From positions 1-33,243 of IMG/VR virus record IMGVR_UViG_3300023174_000422: 33,243 nucleotides of DNA, one strand, 5' to 3'. Numbering within the stretch: the stretch's first letter is position 1; each line of letters starts with the position of its first letter. Shown one piece after another: positions 7,734 to 15,605 of this stretch. This stretch comes from a virus. Made by a program: the position numbers and the translations under genes. Below the pieces are notes generated by a model. The model had not been told where the DNA came from, did not search any database, and was given only the letters and a program-made list of their open reading frames with translations.

Positions 7734-9281
7734 TTACAAAACGCCACCAGCCTCAAACACTAGATCGGTAGCGACCCATTGCAATTGTATGCCCTGCGTA
7801 GCAGTTTTGATCAGCGGGGCAAACGTATATCCAATATTTGTGACCCCCTGCCAATCAGCGCTAGGCACTAAGCCCGATCCCCAAATAGCAGAATCCCACA
7901 ACCCTACTCCCCATATCCCATAACTACTAGGTGAAAAGTTAAGCTGTGCCGATTCATCTGCTAAGTTGTAATCCACGTTCACGTTTCCAAAGACAGATGG
8001 TGAACCATTTGATTGGAGGTGGTAGCGAATCATCTTGCATTGCTTTTGCAAGGCTGTGCCATAGGATTGGAAGCTCTGTAGCCCAAATCCAGCAATGTCG
8101 GCGGTGTCATCTGTGTTGCCATTCCAAGCCAAGCCCACATAGCCATCCCCACCAAAGTAAGGGTCATCTATGTGCAATTCCCAACAATTGGCATACCAGC
8201 CTGTAAAGTTACACCAGCTTTTGGTGATGTTGTTCATCACAAATTGCTGTTGCTCACCTTCGTCATAAGGCACATTTAAGATCAATTGATTTTCTTTTGG
8301 GTAATACAGCAAAGACCACCCAAAATTACCGCCATACGCCGATATTGCCGAACTCATGGCATATTGAATTTTGTTGGTAATAGATACCCTTGGATCAAGC
8401 CTAGAGCTTTGCAATGCCCCACTCATAGGCACTACGCCATCTTGAGTAATGATCAGCAAGTCCCCGCCAAACTTTGTATAGCAGCGCCTACCAATAGGTG
8501 CTCCAACTTTATAAAGTCCAATCTGTGAAATCCCTGTTGGTGTGGTTGGGTCTGTTAAGCGCCAAACAAGAGCCTCGCCATTGCTTGTGATAAACACCAA
8601 GTAATCATCAACACCATAACCCGCGTCTAGCGTCCAAGTCATCCCCGCCATGATGTAGCCGCCAAGCTGAAAAACACTGGTCATGTCTAACGCAACCGCC
8701 GCACCGCCAATAGAGTTAACAGGCAAATACCAAGCTTTTAAGGTGTTAGAAGTTGTAAGCCAAATGCGGTTTTTAAACAGGGTTATGTTTGAAACCGTTG
8801 CCGTATCCACATTGCTAATGTCATAAGGCGATCCATCGCCATCGGCGTGCCAATTTGTGCCATCAAAGGTGCGTAATTTATCTGCGCCGTTAACCGCCAT
8901 CAGGTAAGAGCCGCCTGGCGTGGTAATGTTTACATACTGAAATTTTGAGTTTGTAAGACCACTTACAGCCGCAGCTCCAACAGCGCCAGTATTGGTGGCA
9001 TCGTAAATCTTGCCATCAGAAACAGCAAATAACTTGTTTGAAGTTCCGGAGCTGTACGCCATCAGCGTTTGTACTTGAGCTGGCAAGCCTGTGGCGTGTT
9101 TGGTGTAGCCGTTTCGCAGGATGACCGAGTTAGTGCCAGGCCAAAAGTTTTGCAACGTCACAGCGTCTAGCGGGTCCATTGCCCCCAATGCATCCCGAGC
9201 ATTCCACCCACCAATGGGCGCGGCAACAGTAACCGTCTGAGATGCTTGCTGGCGCGGGATTCGGGCAAATGAATTTAACAT
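7734..9281 (-). CDS. Probable head-tail stabilisation / tail hub protein, P22 gp10-like
   Basis: A 515-residue protein beginning MLNSFARIPRQQ with TVAAPIGGWNARDALGAMDP, the start usual for packaged-DNA stabilisation or tail-hub proteins of podoviruses. The chain is beta-rich with repeated aromatic, Gly and Asp residues (for example FDGTNWHADGDG and SWCNFTGWYANCWELH), compatible with a propeller-like fold. It follows adaptor-type genes and precedes internal proteins, the expected place for a tail hub or nozzle component. Its ATG overlaps the preceding stop as TAATG. Assignment is by family resemblance from memory and by synteny. Confidence 0.78.
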   Translation of the reverse strand: MLNSFARIPRQQASQTVTVAAPIGGWNARDALGAMDPLDAVTLQNFWPGTNSVILRNGYTKHATGLPAQVQTLMAYSSGTSNKLFAVSDGKIYDATNTGAVGAAAVSGLTNSKFQYVNITTPGGSYLMAVNGADKLRTFDGTNWHADGDGSPYDISNVDTATVSNITLFKNRIWLTTSNTLKAWYLPVNSIGGAAVALDMTSVFQLGGYIMAGMTWTLDAGYGVDDYLVFITSNGEALVWRLTDPTTPTGISQIGLYKVGAPIGRRCYTKFGGDLLIITQDGVVPMSGALQSSRLDPRVSITNKIQYAMSSAISAYGGNFGWSLLYYPKENQLILNVPYDEGEQQQFVMNNITKSWCNFTGWYANCWELHIDDPYFGGDGYVGLAWNGNTDDTADIAGFGLQSFQSYGTALQKQCKMIRYHLQSNGSPSVFGNVNVDYNLADESAQLNFSPSSYGIWGVGLWDSAIWGSGLVPSADWQGVTNIGYTFAPLIKTATQGIQLQWVATDLVFEAGGVL

Positions 9282-9568
9282 TAGTCTTTGTTTCTGCGTG
9301 ATATGGCTTTGGATTTAGCCCTAGCGTCTTCTTTTGAACTAGCCCCCCAAGCCTTTAACGACAACGCTAGTCGGGTTGGCTCGCCGTTCTTTTCCATCGG
9401 GCCAGGCATATTGCCCATCCGCGCTAAAAATGATGCTCGGCGTGGGTTGTCTCCTGATTTCACAGGCGGCTTTAAATCCATGCCCTCTGCCTTTGCCGAG
9501 GCTCTGCCCTTGGCGTTTAGACCGCCCTCAGGATTCTTACCCTCTTTGCGTTGCCAAGCCGCTGTCAT
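9281..9568 (-). CDS. Small basic conserved phage protein, DUF6321-like
   Basis: A 95-residue, strongly basic protein with the pattern AWQRKEGKNPEGGLNAKGR, then PPVKSGDNPRRASFLARMG, then GPMEKNGEPTRLALSLKAWG. I recall these blocks as a widespread phage family (DUF6321, recalled not searched) often encoded near packaging or structural genes. The basic character suggests nucleic-acid contact, perhaps inside the head, but no function is established. Its ATG overlaps the stop of the 52-aa gene upstream as ATGA. Confidence 0.8.
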   Translation of the reverse strand: MTAAWQRKEGKNPEGGLNAKGRASAKAEGMDLKPPVKSGDNPRRASFLARMGNMPGPMEKNGEPTRLALSLKAWGASSKEDARAKSKAISRRNKD

Positions 9569-9723
9569 TTCTTCTTCTCAGGCTTTGCAGTCTTAGCAGC
9601 TTGTTTAAAGTCAGCCGCTGTGGGTGCATTTTTAGACCCCACTTTGTTCATCTTCTCGCCTGATCCAGCCTTGATGCGCTCGCGCTTGGCGTGGATGTTT
9701 GCATAAAGTCCATCTAATTTCAT
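9565..9723 (-). CDS. Short basic conserved phage protein, 52 aa
   Basis: A short frame read directly from the sequence: it starts with ATG at 9723-9721 and ends with TGA at 9567-9565. The product begins MKLDGLYANIHAKRERIKAG, continues with KNAPTAADFKQAAKTAK and ends in three lysines. AAGGAGATCAC lies just upstream of the ATG, a strong ribosome binding site. I recall similar short basic proteins in the same position of other environmental phages. Function unknown; DNA or scaffold contact is possible. It is coupled by ATGA to the next basic protein. Confidence 0.8.
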   Translation of the reverse strand: MKLDGLYANIHAKRERIKAGSGEKMNKVGSKNAPTAADFKQAAKTAKPEKKK

Positions 9724-9732
9724 GTGATCTCC

Positions 9733-10650
9733 TTAAACACTAGGCCAATTGCCGTCTTGCACACTCCAAGGCCCAACAAGCTGATTCATGCCAACAGGGG
9801 CAAGTGACATTGCTGAGACCGGTACATCCTGCGCTTTGCAGTACGAAAGCGATCTTGTGAATTCACCCAATTCAACGGTGAAATCAAGTTTCTTAGCTTT
9901 TAAGAAGTAAAACTTTAAGCCAGCCAGCATCAGGTCATCAGGGAAAATTGATGTGTCTGTGTCCGCTGTATATGTTGACTTTGAGCCTTGATCTGAGCCA
10001 GCCGCGCAAATCCAGTAGTTAGAAACATACTCAAAAGAGAAGTTATAAACCGTGGTCAAAGCTTGGAAAATCCTAAACTTGTTGTTGTATATCCGATAGC
10101 GCTCGCGTGGGCCAATAGAGATAATGCCGCCCTGTAAGAATTGCCAATCCTGAGATGACTTAGTTCCAAGGTTGCGCCAATGGTCTGTCCTGTCCCAATT
10201 GGTGTCCGAAATCATGCGGTCATAGCCGTCGGGCAAGTCATAGTCCTGTTTGGCAAACGTCATTGAAACCGAGGCAGTCGAGGTGGTTACAGGCGTGTTT
10301 AGCGTTACCTGTGTTGAGCTATCAATGGTCAAAATCTCAGCATAAGGCGCTTGCCCTGTGCCTGTAACCACGTTGCCAACTTGCAAAGCCGCTGTGCTTG
10401 GTATGTTAGTGATTACTTTAGAGTTTGCCGTTATGTTGCCTGTTGTGCTTACAGCGGTTTGGGTCTGCCAAATATACGCTTGCACCAAACGCTGCCATTC
10501 AAAGTCCCTGACCAAATCCCTGCCTAGCCGGTTAGCTAAAGCAAGAATTTGGATAGTCTGATTGTTAGATGAGCCAATTACTGACGGTGGCTGAGTTAAG
10601 CCCAGCTCTGCGGACATTTGATCAACCAGCTGCAGTAATGTGTAGCTCAT
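9733..10650 (-). CDS. Probable head-tail adaptor / connector protein, 305 aa
   Basis: Opens with MSYTLLQLVDQMSAELGL and contains QILALANRLGRDLVRDFEWQRL (about residues 31-52), a helical block seen in connector-type proteins of podoviruses with P22-like portals. A beta insertion (residues 65-130, GNITANSKVITNIPSTAALQVG) looks like a Hoc/Ig-like or barrel module, and a later part returns to helix (LKFYFLKAKKLDF). Position after the coat genes and before the stabilisation-type protein supports an adaptor. It is analogous to P22 gp4 by place; homology is not shown. Confidence 0.7.
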   Translation of the reverse strand: MSYTLLQLVDQMSAELGLTQPPSVIGSSNNQTIQILALANRLGRDLVRDFEWQRLVQAYIWQTQTAVSTTGNITANSKVITNIPSTAALQVGNVVTGTGQAPYAEILTIDSSTQVTLNTPVTTSTASVSMTFAKQDYDLPDGYDRMISDTNWDRTDHWRNLGTKSSQDWQFLQGGIISIGPRERYRIYNNKFRIFQALTTVYNFSFEYVSNYWICAAGSDQGSKSTYTADTDTSIFPDDLMLAGLKFYFLKAKKLDFTVELGEFTRSLSYCKAQDVPVSAMSLAPVGMNQLVGPWSVQDGNWPSV

Positions 10651-10651
10651 A

Positions 10652-11230
10652 TCATTCCTCTACGGTTTCTTTTTTAGGTCTTCCGGCTTTTTTGTAGATC
10701 ATCGCACGAAGCTCAGCCAATTCAGCCTCTTGAGCTTCCATTTTTTTATCCATCTCAGCGCGAATCTTGTCCATCATCTGCGAATCTTGAGCCGCCATGA
10801 TGAAAGCCCGAGCCTTTGATCTCAAGTCGTTAAAACCCATAATCTTGTCGCCAGCCACATCAGGCAAATTGGCAAACTGGTCAATGGTAAAAATGTTAAG
10901 CGCTTTGAACTCTGCTTTTTGTGTTTCTGAAATTGCCATCCATGCGTCTATGGGTGTGCCAGCTACTTTTTGTTCTTTCTTCTGCTCGTATCTTGCCCAC
11001 TCAATGGGGTAATCTTCCATGTCTTGCTCACGCATAGGGCGGTCAACAACCAAGGTCGAGTCGCCTGGCACTAACTTCTTGATAAAAATGCGTTCTTCAA
11101 AAATTGGGCGCTTTTCTGCGTCTGATTTAAAGTTATTACGCACCTGTACAGCATGAAAAAACACCGCCATTTTGCCACGGTTATCTTCCATGAAGCTCTC
11201 GTTTGTCCAGCCTGCCACTTCGTTTTTCAT
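10652..11230 (-). CDS. Conserved virion-region protein, 192 aa
   Basis: Residues 20-90 include FFHAVQVRNNFKSDAEKRPIFEERIFIKK, a conserved block I recall from podovirus structural regions. The segment AEFKALNIFTIDQFANLPD (about residues 106-124) resembles a helix-hairpin-helix-like turn, and the C-terminus is a charged coiled coil ending in a basic AGRPKK. The gene overlaps the DUF115-like gene upstream by 4 bases and ends just before the adaptor gene. Its role is unknown; a minor structural or assembly protein is likely. Confidence 0.7.
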   Translation of the reverse strand: MKNEVAGWTNESFMEDNRGKMAVFFHAVQVRNNFKSDAEKRPIFEERIFIKKLVPGDSTLVVDRPMREQDMEDYPIEWARYEQKKEQKVAGTPIDAWMAISETQKAEFKALNIFTIDQFANLPDVAGDKIMGFNDLRSKARAFIMAAQDSQMMDKIRAEMDKKMEAQEAELAELRAMIYKKAGRPKKETVEE

Positions 11231-11964
11231 ATTAATTCCTTGAGTTTGAAAGCAGTTTCCTGCATAAGACCATCGCCGTAAAACACCACTTCAGCATCCT
11301 GCGTTTCAATGAATTTTTCCATTTCAATCGCCGCTTGGAGCATCTGCTGTGTTGTTTGGAAAGTTCTCAAACCAACTCTGACCATGATTTTAATCTGATC
11401 TTTGCCAGTATGAGCACCCGCGTGGCGGTTATTTGTGAATGAACAATCCATGCCATGAATGTCAAACCGGCGAAACCCTAAGGCTGCCGAAACATTCATT
11501 GCCCTCATGCCTACACTTGAACCGCCACCAATCAGGCTTTCCATGCCCTCGGGGTGGTGCTGGGCTACCCATGCCACCGTCTCGAAATCATCTCCATTTA
11601 CCAAATGCCATACCTTAACATTTTTCCCTTTAAGAGTCTCCCAAAAGTTTGGGTGGCAAACCGAGGCCATTAGATACTTAGTGTCTTTCTGCGGCTTTCT
11701 TAACATTTCAGCCTTATGCGGTCTTGGATCGCAGTCCACATGAAAGTCAGGAATAACACCCCTCTCCACCAAGTAATCATGCGCCCCTGAAACGGTCATT
11801 ATTGGGCGTTTGAGCTGTTTCCAAGTGTCTGCAAGGCTTGGCCCATAACAAGCAATGGTCATGCGCCGGTCGTTGAATTTGCCCTTTTTCTTAAGCAGGG
11901 GCAAGTGCATTGACTTTGCCATCTGCTCATGGCGCTCGGCGTTACTCAAGACCCCTTTAAGCAT
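11227..11964 (-). CDS. DUF115 / MptE-like Rossmann protein, 245 aa
   Basis: Contains IACYGPSLADTW (about residues 37-48), PIMTVSGAHDYLVERGVIPDFHVDCDPRP, YLMASVCHP, LIGGGSSVGMRAMNVSAALGFRRFDIHGMD and HAGAH. The GPSL, D-x-D and GGGSSVG-x-RA elements are typical of the DUF115 / 6-hydroxymethylpterin pyrophosphokinase MptE-like fold, which in bacteria and phages accompanies glycan or flagellin-glycosylation loci. It pairs with a second DUF115 domain in the 544-aa protein; a methyltransferase gene lies between them. A role in sugar modification of the particle or host surface is inference. Confidence 0.75.
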   Translation of the reverse strand: MLKGVLSNAERHEQMAKSMHLPLLKKKGKFNDRRMTIACYGPSLADTWKQLKRPIMTVSGAHDYLVERGVIPDFHVDCDPRPHKAEMLRKPQKDTKYLMASVCHPNFWETLKGKNVKVWHLVNGDDFETVAWVAQHHPEGMESLIGGGSSVGMRAMNVSAALGFRRFDIHGMDCSFTNNRHAGAHTGKDQIKIMVRVGLRTFQTTQQMLQAAIEMEKFIETQDAEVVFYGDGLMQETAFKLKELI

Positions 11965-12458
11965 TCAACCCTCATGTCTCTAAATGGGAAATGGTAGCGA
12001 GGCTCGCAAAACGTGATGTTCTGCATTCCCACGGTTTCCAACATATCACGCAAAGGATTTTGAAACCAGCCCCAATGGTGGCACATGGCCTCAGACTTAT
12101 ATTTGGGGTCACCATACAACGCATTTAGCGTCATAAAGGGCTGTAAAGGCTCTTTGTTGACCACGCAGTTATGGACATAGGCAAACACCTTATCCATGCA
12201 GGGAAGCTCTAGAATCATCTTGCCGCCAGGCTTTAAAACCCGCTTCCACTCGCTCAGTAGGTCATAAACTTCCCACTCATAAAAGTGTTCTAGAACGTGA
12301 ATTGCCGCTACAGCATCAGCAGAATCGCTTGCAATTTCTAGTTTTCTAAGGTCGCATTTGATGTCGGAAATATCAGAATGCAGATCTACGTTTATCCAAC
12401 CGTCCCATTTCTTTGATCCGCATCCAAGGTTGTAGGCCGTCTCGTAGCGCTCTTCCAT
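11946..12458 (-). CDS. SAM-dependent methyltransferase, class I
   Basis: From the ATG at 12458 the 170-residue product starts MEERYETAYNLGCGSKKWDG; NLGCGSK is the SAM-binding motif I, INVDLHSD the acidic loop, and HVLEHFYEWEVYDLLSEWKRVLKPGGKMILELPC the usual motif IV-V block of small-molecule or sugar methyltransferases. The frame is open to 12626, but the extra N-terminus lies within the preceding gene and lacks family features. The gene overlaps the 544-aa gene by 67 bases and the DUF115-like gene by 19. The substrate is unknown; its two glycan-type neighbours suggest a sugar. Confidence 0.85.
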   Translation of the reverse strand: MEERYETAYNLGCGSKKWDGWINVDLHSDISDIKCDLRKLEIASDSADAVAAIHVLEHFYEWEVYDLLSEWKRVLKPGGKMILELPCMDKVFAYVHNCVVNKEPLQPFMTLNALYGDPKYKSEAMCHHWGWFQNPLRDMLETVGMQNITFCEPRYHFPFRDMRVECLKGS

Positions 12459-14026
12459 TTGTCGATCAGTATTTGAGGCGAGAATTCTTCCCTCACGAAT
12501 TTCTGCGCCTTGGAAATGAGTTCGTTCATGTTCTGCTGTTTTGTCCATTCGATGCCCTCTTTGATGTTGCCGATGTAGATCGGGAAACCCTCTAAGGCTG
12601 GATGCGGCTCTGCAACCACAAAACAACCCTGTCGAATTGCCTCAATTGCCCTGTTTGCGCTTTTGTAAGAAGCCGTGGTAGGGATCACCACTATATCGGC
12701 TCGGGCAAATTCTTCCAACATGGTTTCTTTCGACCAAGGAATCGCCCCCTCAAAGTTTGACACCACCCGCAAGGGATAACCCTTGAGGTCAGGCAGTATG
12801 CGCTGCAAGCTATCACGGTTGACGTGATGCCCAAACCACAGCAAATTTGTCCCAGCGTAATGCGGTGGCATCTCGGGAAACTCATAAGGGTCGGCAATGA
12901 CAGTAGCATCCCGCCCTAGCTCTTTAATCTTTTTAGCCATTTCTGCGGTGTTGCAAGTTACCGCATCAGCCAGCCGCAGCGCCTCTTGATAGTGAGGCCA
13001 ATCAAAATGATCGTCACAAAAGTCCACCACTACCCAAGCGCCTCGGGCTTTAGCTCTTGCCATGTCCATTAATTCATTGGCTTGCGGTTTAGCAAATATC
13101 AACGTGTCAGCGCTGTGGTCGTTTAGGCTGGCCCAATCTTGCGATGGAATATGCGCCCTGTAGCGCCAGCTTGCCGCATTCTTGTTGCCCCAATGAATGA
13201 ACGATGTACGCCCATTGGGTTGCTTGCTTGAGTCAATTAGCGCTTGAAGCTCTACCGCATTTTCCTCGCGCTTCTTAATAATTGCTTGAATCAGACCATG
13301 ACCAAATGGGTAAAACCTTGCATCAGGCAGATAGTCATAGTACGTTTGGAAGTGTTCGGCCTGCAAAGCCATAGACGCATTGCAATAAAACGTTTCGCCA
13401 TTTTCCTCAATTCTGACCTCGTTTAAATTATCGCTATCTTTAATATGGTCGCCGTTAACCCTAAGTTTGTCGCCATCATTGCAAGAATCAAACCCAAATA
13501 AAGCAAAGTGACGATAGCCCAAAACGTAATATAGGGAAATGGCTCTAAGCCCTGAGGTTGTGCCACCACCAATCAGCATTGAGTTTTTGGGGCGGTTTTG
13601 GCCTTTGGTTATGTAAGGATGCCAAATTGTAATTTTATGATCTTTAAGGTGATCAAACATCGACTGATGGCATTGGCTTGCAATCATGTATTCAACGCCC
13701 TTGTGTGGCGTTTTAAAGCAGTTCCAGCGGTGTTCTTGTGGGTCAATTGCCAAAGCATCGTTTGGAATCAATCCTTGGCTAATTAGCCAATCATGTGCGT
13801 CTTTGATGGCAACAATTTTTACGCCATCCGCTTGCATCTTTTTAATGGTATCTATTTGCCCCGACACGCTTGGCCCTGATGCTACCAACGCAATCATGCC
13901 CTCTTTAGCATTTTCTGCTTTGGTGATCTGCGGGTAGCCCCGCGCTATTGCTGCGTCCATGTTGGCAAACAATGTCTCATCATCTGCGACACATTTACCA
14001 ATAATTTTAAGGGGAACAAATGCCAT
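12392..14026 (-). CDS. Two-domain protein: N-terminal DUF115 / MptE-like, C-terminal glycosyltransferase-like
   Basis: Residues 45-270 carry the same elements as the 245-aa neighbour: ALVASGPSVSGQID, KDAHDWLISQGLIPNDALAIDPQEHR, YMIASQCHQ, LIGGGTTSGLRAISLYYVLGYRHFALFGFD. Residues 305-530 resemble a GT-B glycosyltransferase half (TLIFAKPQANEL, VTCNTAEMAKKIKELG, LLWFGHHVNRDSLQRILPDL, then ADIVVIPTTASYKSANRAIEAIRQGCFVVAEPHPALEGFP). The fusion suggests a single protein that makes and transfers a glycan. It begins just after an intrinsic terminator whose 3' arm contains its probable Shine-Dalgarno sequence. The acceptor is unknown; virion proteins or host surface are options. Confidence 0.75.
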   Translation of the reverse strand: MAFVPLKIIGKCVADDETLFANMDAAIARGYPQITKAENAKEGMIALVASGPSVSGQIDTIKKMQADGVKIVAIKDAHDWLISQGLIPNDALAIDPQEHRWNCFKTPHKGVEYMIASQCHQSMFDHLKDHKITIWHPYITKGQNRPKNSMLIGGGTTSGLRAISLYYVLGYRHFALFGFDSCNDGDKLRVNGDHIKDSDNLNEVRIEENGETFYCNASMALQAEHFQTYYDYLPDARFYPFGHGLIQAIIKKREENAVELQALIDSSKQPNGRTSFIHWGNKNAASWRYRAHIPSQDWASLNDHSADTLIFAKPQANELMDMARAKARGAWVVVDFCDDHFDWPHYQEALRLADAVTCNTAEMAKKIKELGRDATVIADPYEFPEMPPHYAGTNLLWFGHHVNRDSLQRILPDLKGYPLRVVSNFEGAIPWSKETMLEEFARADIVVIPTTASYKSANRAIEAIRQGCFVVAEPHPALEGFPIYIGNIKEGIEWTKQQNMNELISKAQKFVREEFSPQILIDKWKSATRRPTTLDADQRNGTVG

Positions 14027-14060
14027 TAAAAAGCCCCCTCCCTCGTGAGGAGGAGGCCAC
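14027..14060 (-). terminator. Intrinsic terminator after the capsid-decoration genes
   Basis: On the minus strand GCCTCCTCC is followed by a short loop and GGGAGGGGGC, then TTTTT at 14032-14028. The nine-pair stem (with one G-T pair) and U-tract fit rho-independent termination. It sits between the 177-aa gene stop (14066) and the next start (14026). The 3' arm contains GGAGG about 10 bases before that ATG, so the same hairpin may also hide the next ribosome binding site. Confidence 0.8.
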
Positions 14061-14065
14061 CAACT

Positions 14066-14599
14066 TTAGACTGGGTTGGAAGTCATCAGACCAGCGTTGT
14101 TGACAATACAGAACGGCGCGGATGCGGACGTAGCTGAAGTGTTGGCAACGATGCCCTGAATATAGCCAGCTGACACAGTAGCGTCATCCAGCTTACCAGC
14201 GGTTGCGGTTGTGTACAAAGGCACTTTAGGCTGGCAAGCAACTAGCAAGTTAACTTTCAAAATACCATTAATGCCAATCCAACCGTAATAGCTAGATGTG
14301 ATAGCAGTTTGGGCAAAGCCCACCATGCTGTAACCCAAAGCAGCGGCATTGGTTGTGGTCACAGGCACAGCGCGGAGAACAGGAGTCAAACTCGCTGAAT
14401 CTGCGTATGTGCTCATAATCACAGCGTCATAAGCGCTGATGTCGGATTCGGCGCGAGCAAAAATGTACACGCCGTTGTTGGATGTGCTTACCCGAGTGCC
14501 AGGTGTTACTGGAAACAATGTTGTAGAGCCTGCACTGGTTGACGCATAAGTAGCCGTCAAGTCAATGCCGATTTTGCCGTCTGTGACGTAATCTGCCAT
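14066..14599 (-). CDS. Probable head decoration protein, 177 aa
   Basis: A 177-residue, Ser/Thr/Ala-rich, beta-type protein directly after the major capsid gene. Segments such as KIGIDLTATYASTSAGST, FPVTPGTRVSTSNNGVYIFARA and GYSMVGFAQTAI fit a capsid-binding or decoration protein. AAGGAG upstream of its ATG is a strong ribosome binding site, as for the capsid gene, suggesting high expression. A strong terminator follows. Function is assigned by synteny; I do not recognise a named family. Confidence 0.72.
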   Translation of the reverse strand: MADYVTDGKIGIDLTATYASTSAGSTTLFPVTPGTRVSTSNNGVYIFARAESDISAYDAVIMSTYADSASLTPVLRAVPVTTTNAAALGYSMVGFAQTAITSSYYGWIGINGILKVNLLVACQPKVPLYTTATAGKLDDATVSAGYIQGIVANTSATSASAPFCIVNNAGLMTSNPV

Positions 14600-14611
14600 G
14601 ATATTTGCTCC

Positions 14612-15592
14612 TTATTCAGTCATCACGCCTTGGAACTGGAGTCCCGAGGCAGTCATATTGCCAGCCCAGCCGATCAAGCGCACGATGGCATCTTGGTTGG
14701 TGGACATACGCTCATCACCAATCGGAACAAAGTTACGATTTGCATGAGGACGGAAGAAAATGTATTTCGTGTTCAAGAAATAACCAGTAGATGTCGGGAT
14801 GTTGCCGCCGATACCACCGTCAAGAACAACGTCTGCATTCATGTACTTTGAAGCAACAAAGCCGAGTTCAGCCATTTTGCTAGATCCTGGGAAACGCTGA
14901 ATGTTTTGCAGGGAACTCATGAAGAAGCCCCACAAGTTGTTATCCAACAAAATCAAATCGACTACGTCAGAGCCGCGACTTGTCTTTGCATACAGGCGGT
15001 TAAAACCGGTCTGAATGTTTGAGCTGGAAGCAGAAGCACCCAAGTCAGAAGAGAAGTCAAAAGTCTGATTACGCCAAAATGACCATGTAGCGCGGTCAAT
15101 ACCACCGACCACACCCGTAGAGGGCGATGCGACCACCATAGCTTGCAGACCAGTGATCTGCTTGCCGTTGTTGGCTGTACCGTCTGAATAAATACCGGTA
15201 GAGATCAAGTTCTCAATCGATGCCTCGGCAACGTCCAAACGTGCATCAAACAAATCGATGATCTGTTCTTCGCCGCTGTTTTGGAGCATTTCCAAGCCAT
15301 TGATGGTAACTGCCACCGCTGCTTGTTTGATAGGGAACTGAGCCGCAGAGATAACGTCCGCAGGGCTGATGTCTAAGACTTCAGCGCCTGAGTAGTACAT
15401 AGCGGTTGAGTTTGCTTGGAATGACAATTCTTGCAGAATGGTCGAACCACCTGTGAAAGGCTTGTAACGGCCTTTCTCACGCAGGCGAGTCAGCAACGCA
15501 TTGTTTTTGGTCACGTTATCAGCAACGATGCCGGAACGTGATTCAATGGTAGTGGCTAAAACGTCTGAGTAATTACTATTGGCGTATGCCAT
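14612..15592 (-). CDS. Major capsid protein
   Basis: A 326-residue protein opening MAYANSNYSDVLATTIESRS, followed by ADNVTKNNALLTRLREKG, GGSTILQELSF, YYSGAEVLDISPADVISAA and VAVTINGLEMLQNSGEEQIIDLFDAR. I recall this set in major capsid proteins of podoviruses infecting Proteobacteria, including Bordetella BPP-1-type relatives, which have the HK97 fold. The length, the scaffold gene just upstream and a very strong ribosome binding site (AAAAAGGAG before the ATG) agree. Confidence 0.9.
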   Translation of the reverse strand: MAYANSNYSDVLATTIESRSGIVADNVTKNNALLTRLREKGRYKPFTGGSTILQELSFQANSTAMYYSGAEVLDISPADVISAAQFPIKQAAVAVTINGLEMLQNSGEEQIIDLFDARLDVAEASIENLISTGIYSDGTANNGKQITGLQAMVVASPSTGVVGGIDRATWSFWRNQTFDFSSDLGASASSSNIQTGFNRLYAKTSRGSDVVDLILLDNNLWGFFMSSLQNIQRFPGSSKMAELGFVASKYMNADVVLDGGIGGNIPTSTGYFLNTKYIFFRPHANRNFVPIGDERMSTNQDAIVRLIGWAGNMTASGLQFQGVMTE

Positions 15593-15605
15593 GATTTACT
15601 CCTTT

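Noticed and set aside
12459-12626. Longer N-terminus for the methyltransferase
   Set aside because: The extra 56 residues lie in the upstream gene and do not resemble the family; motif I sits right after the ATG at 12458.
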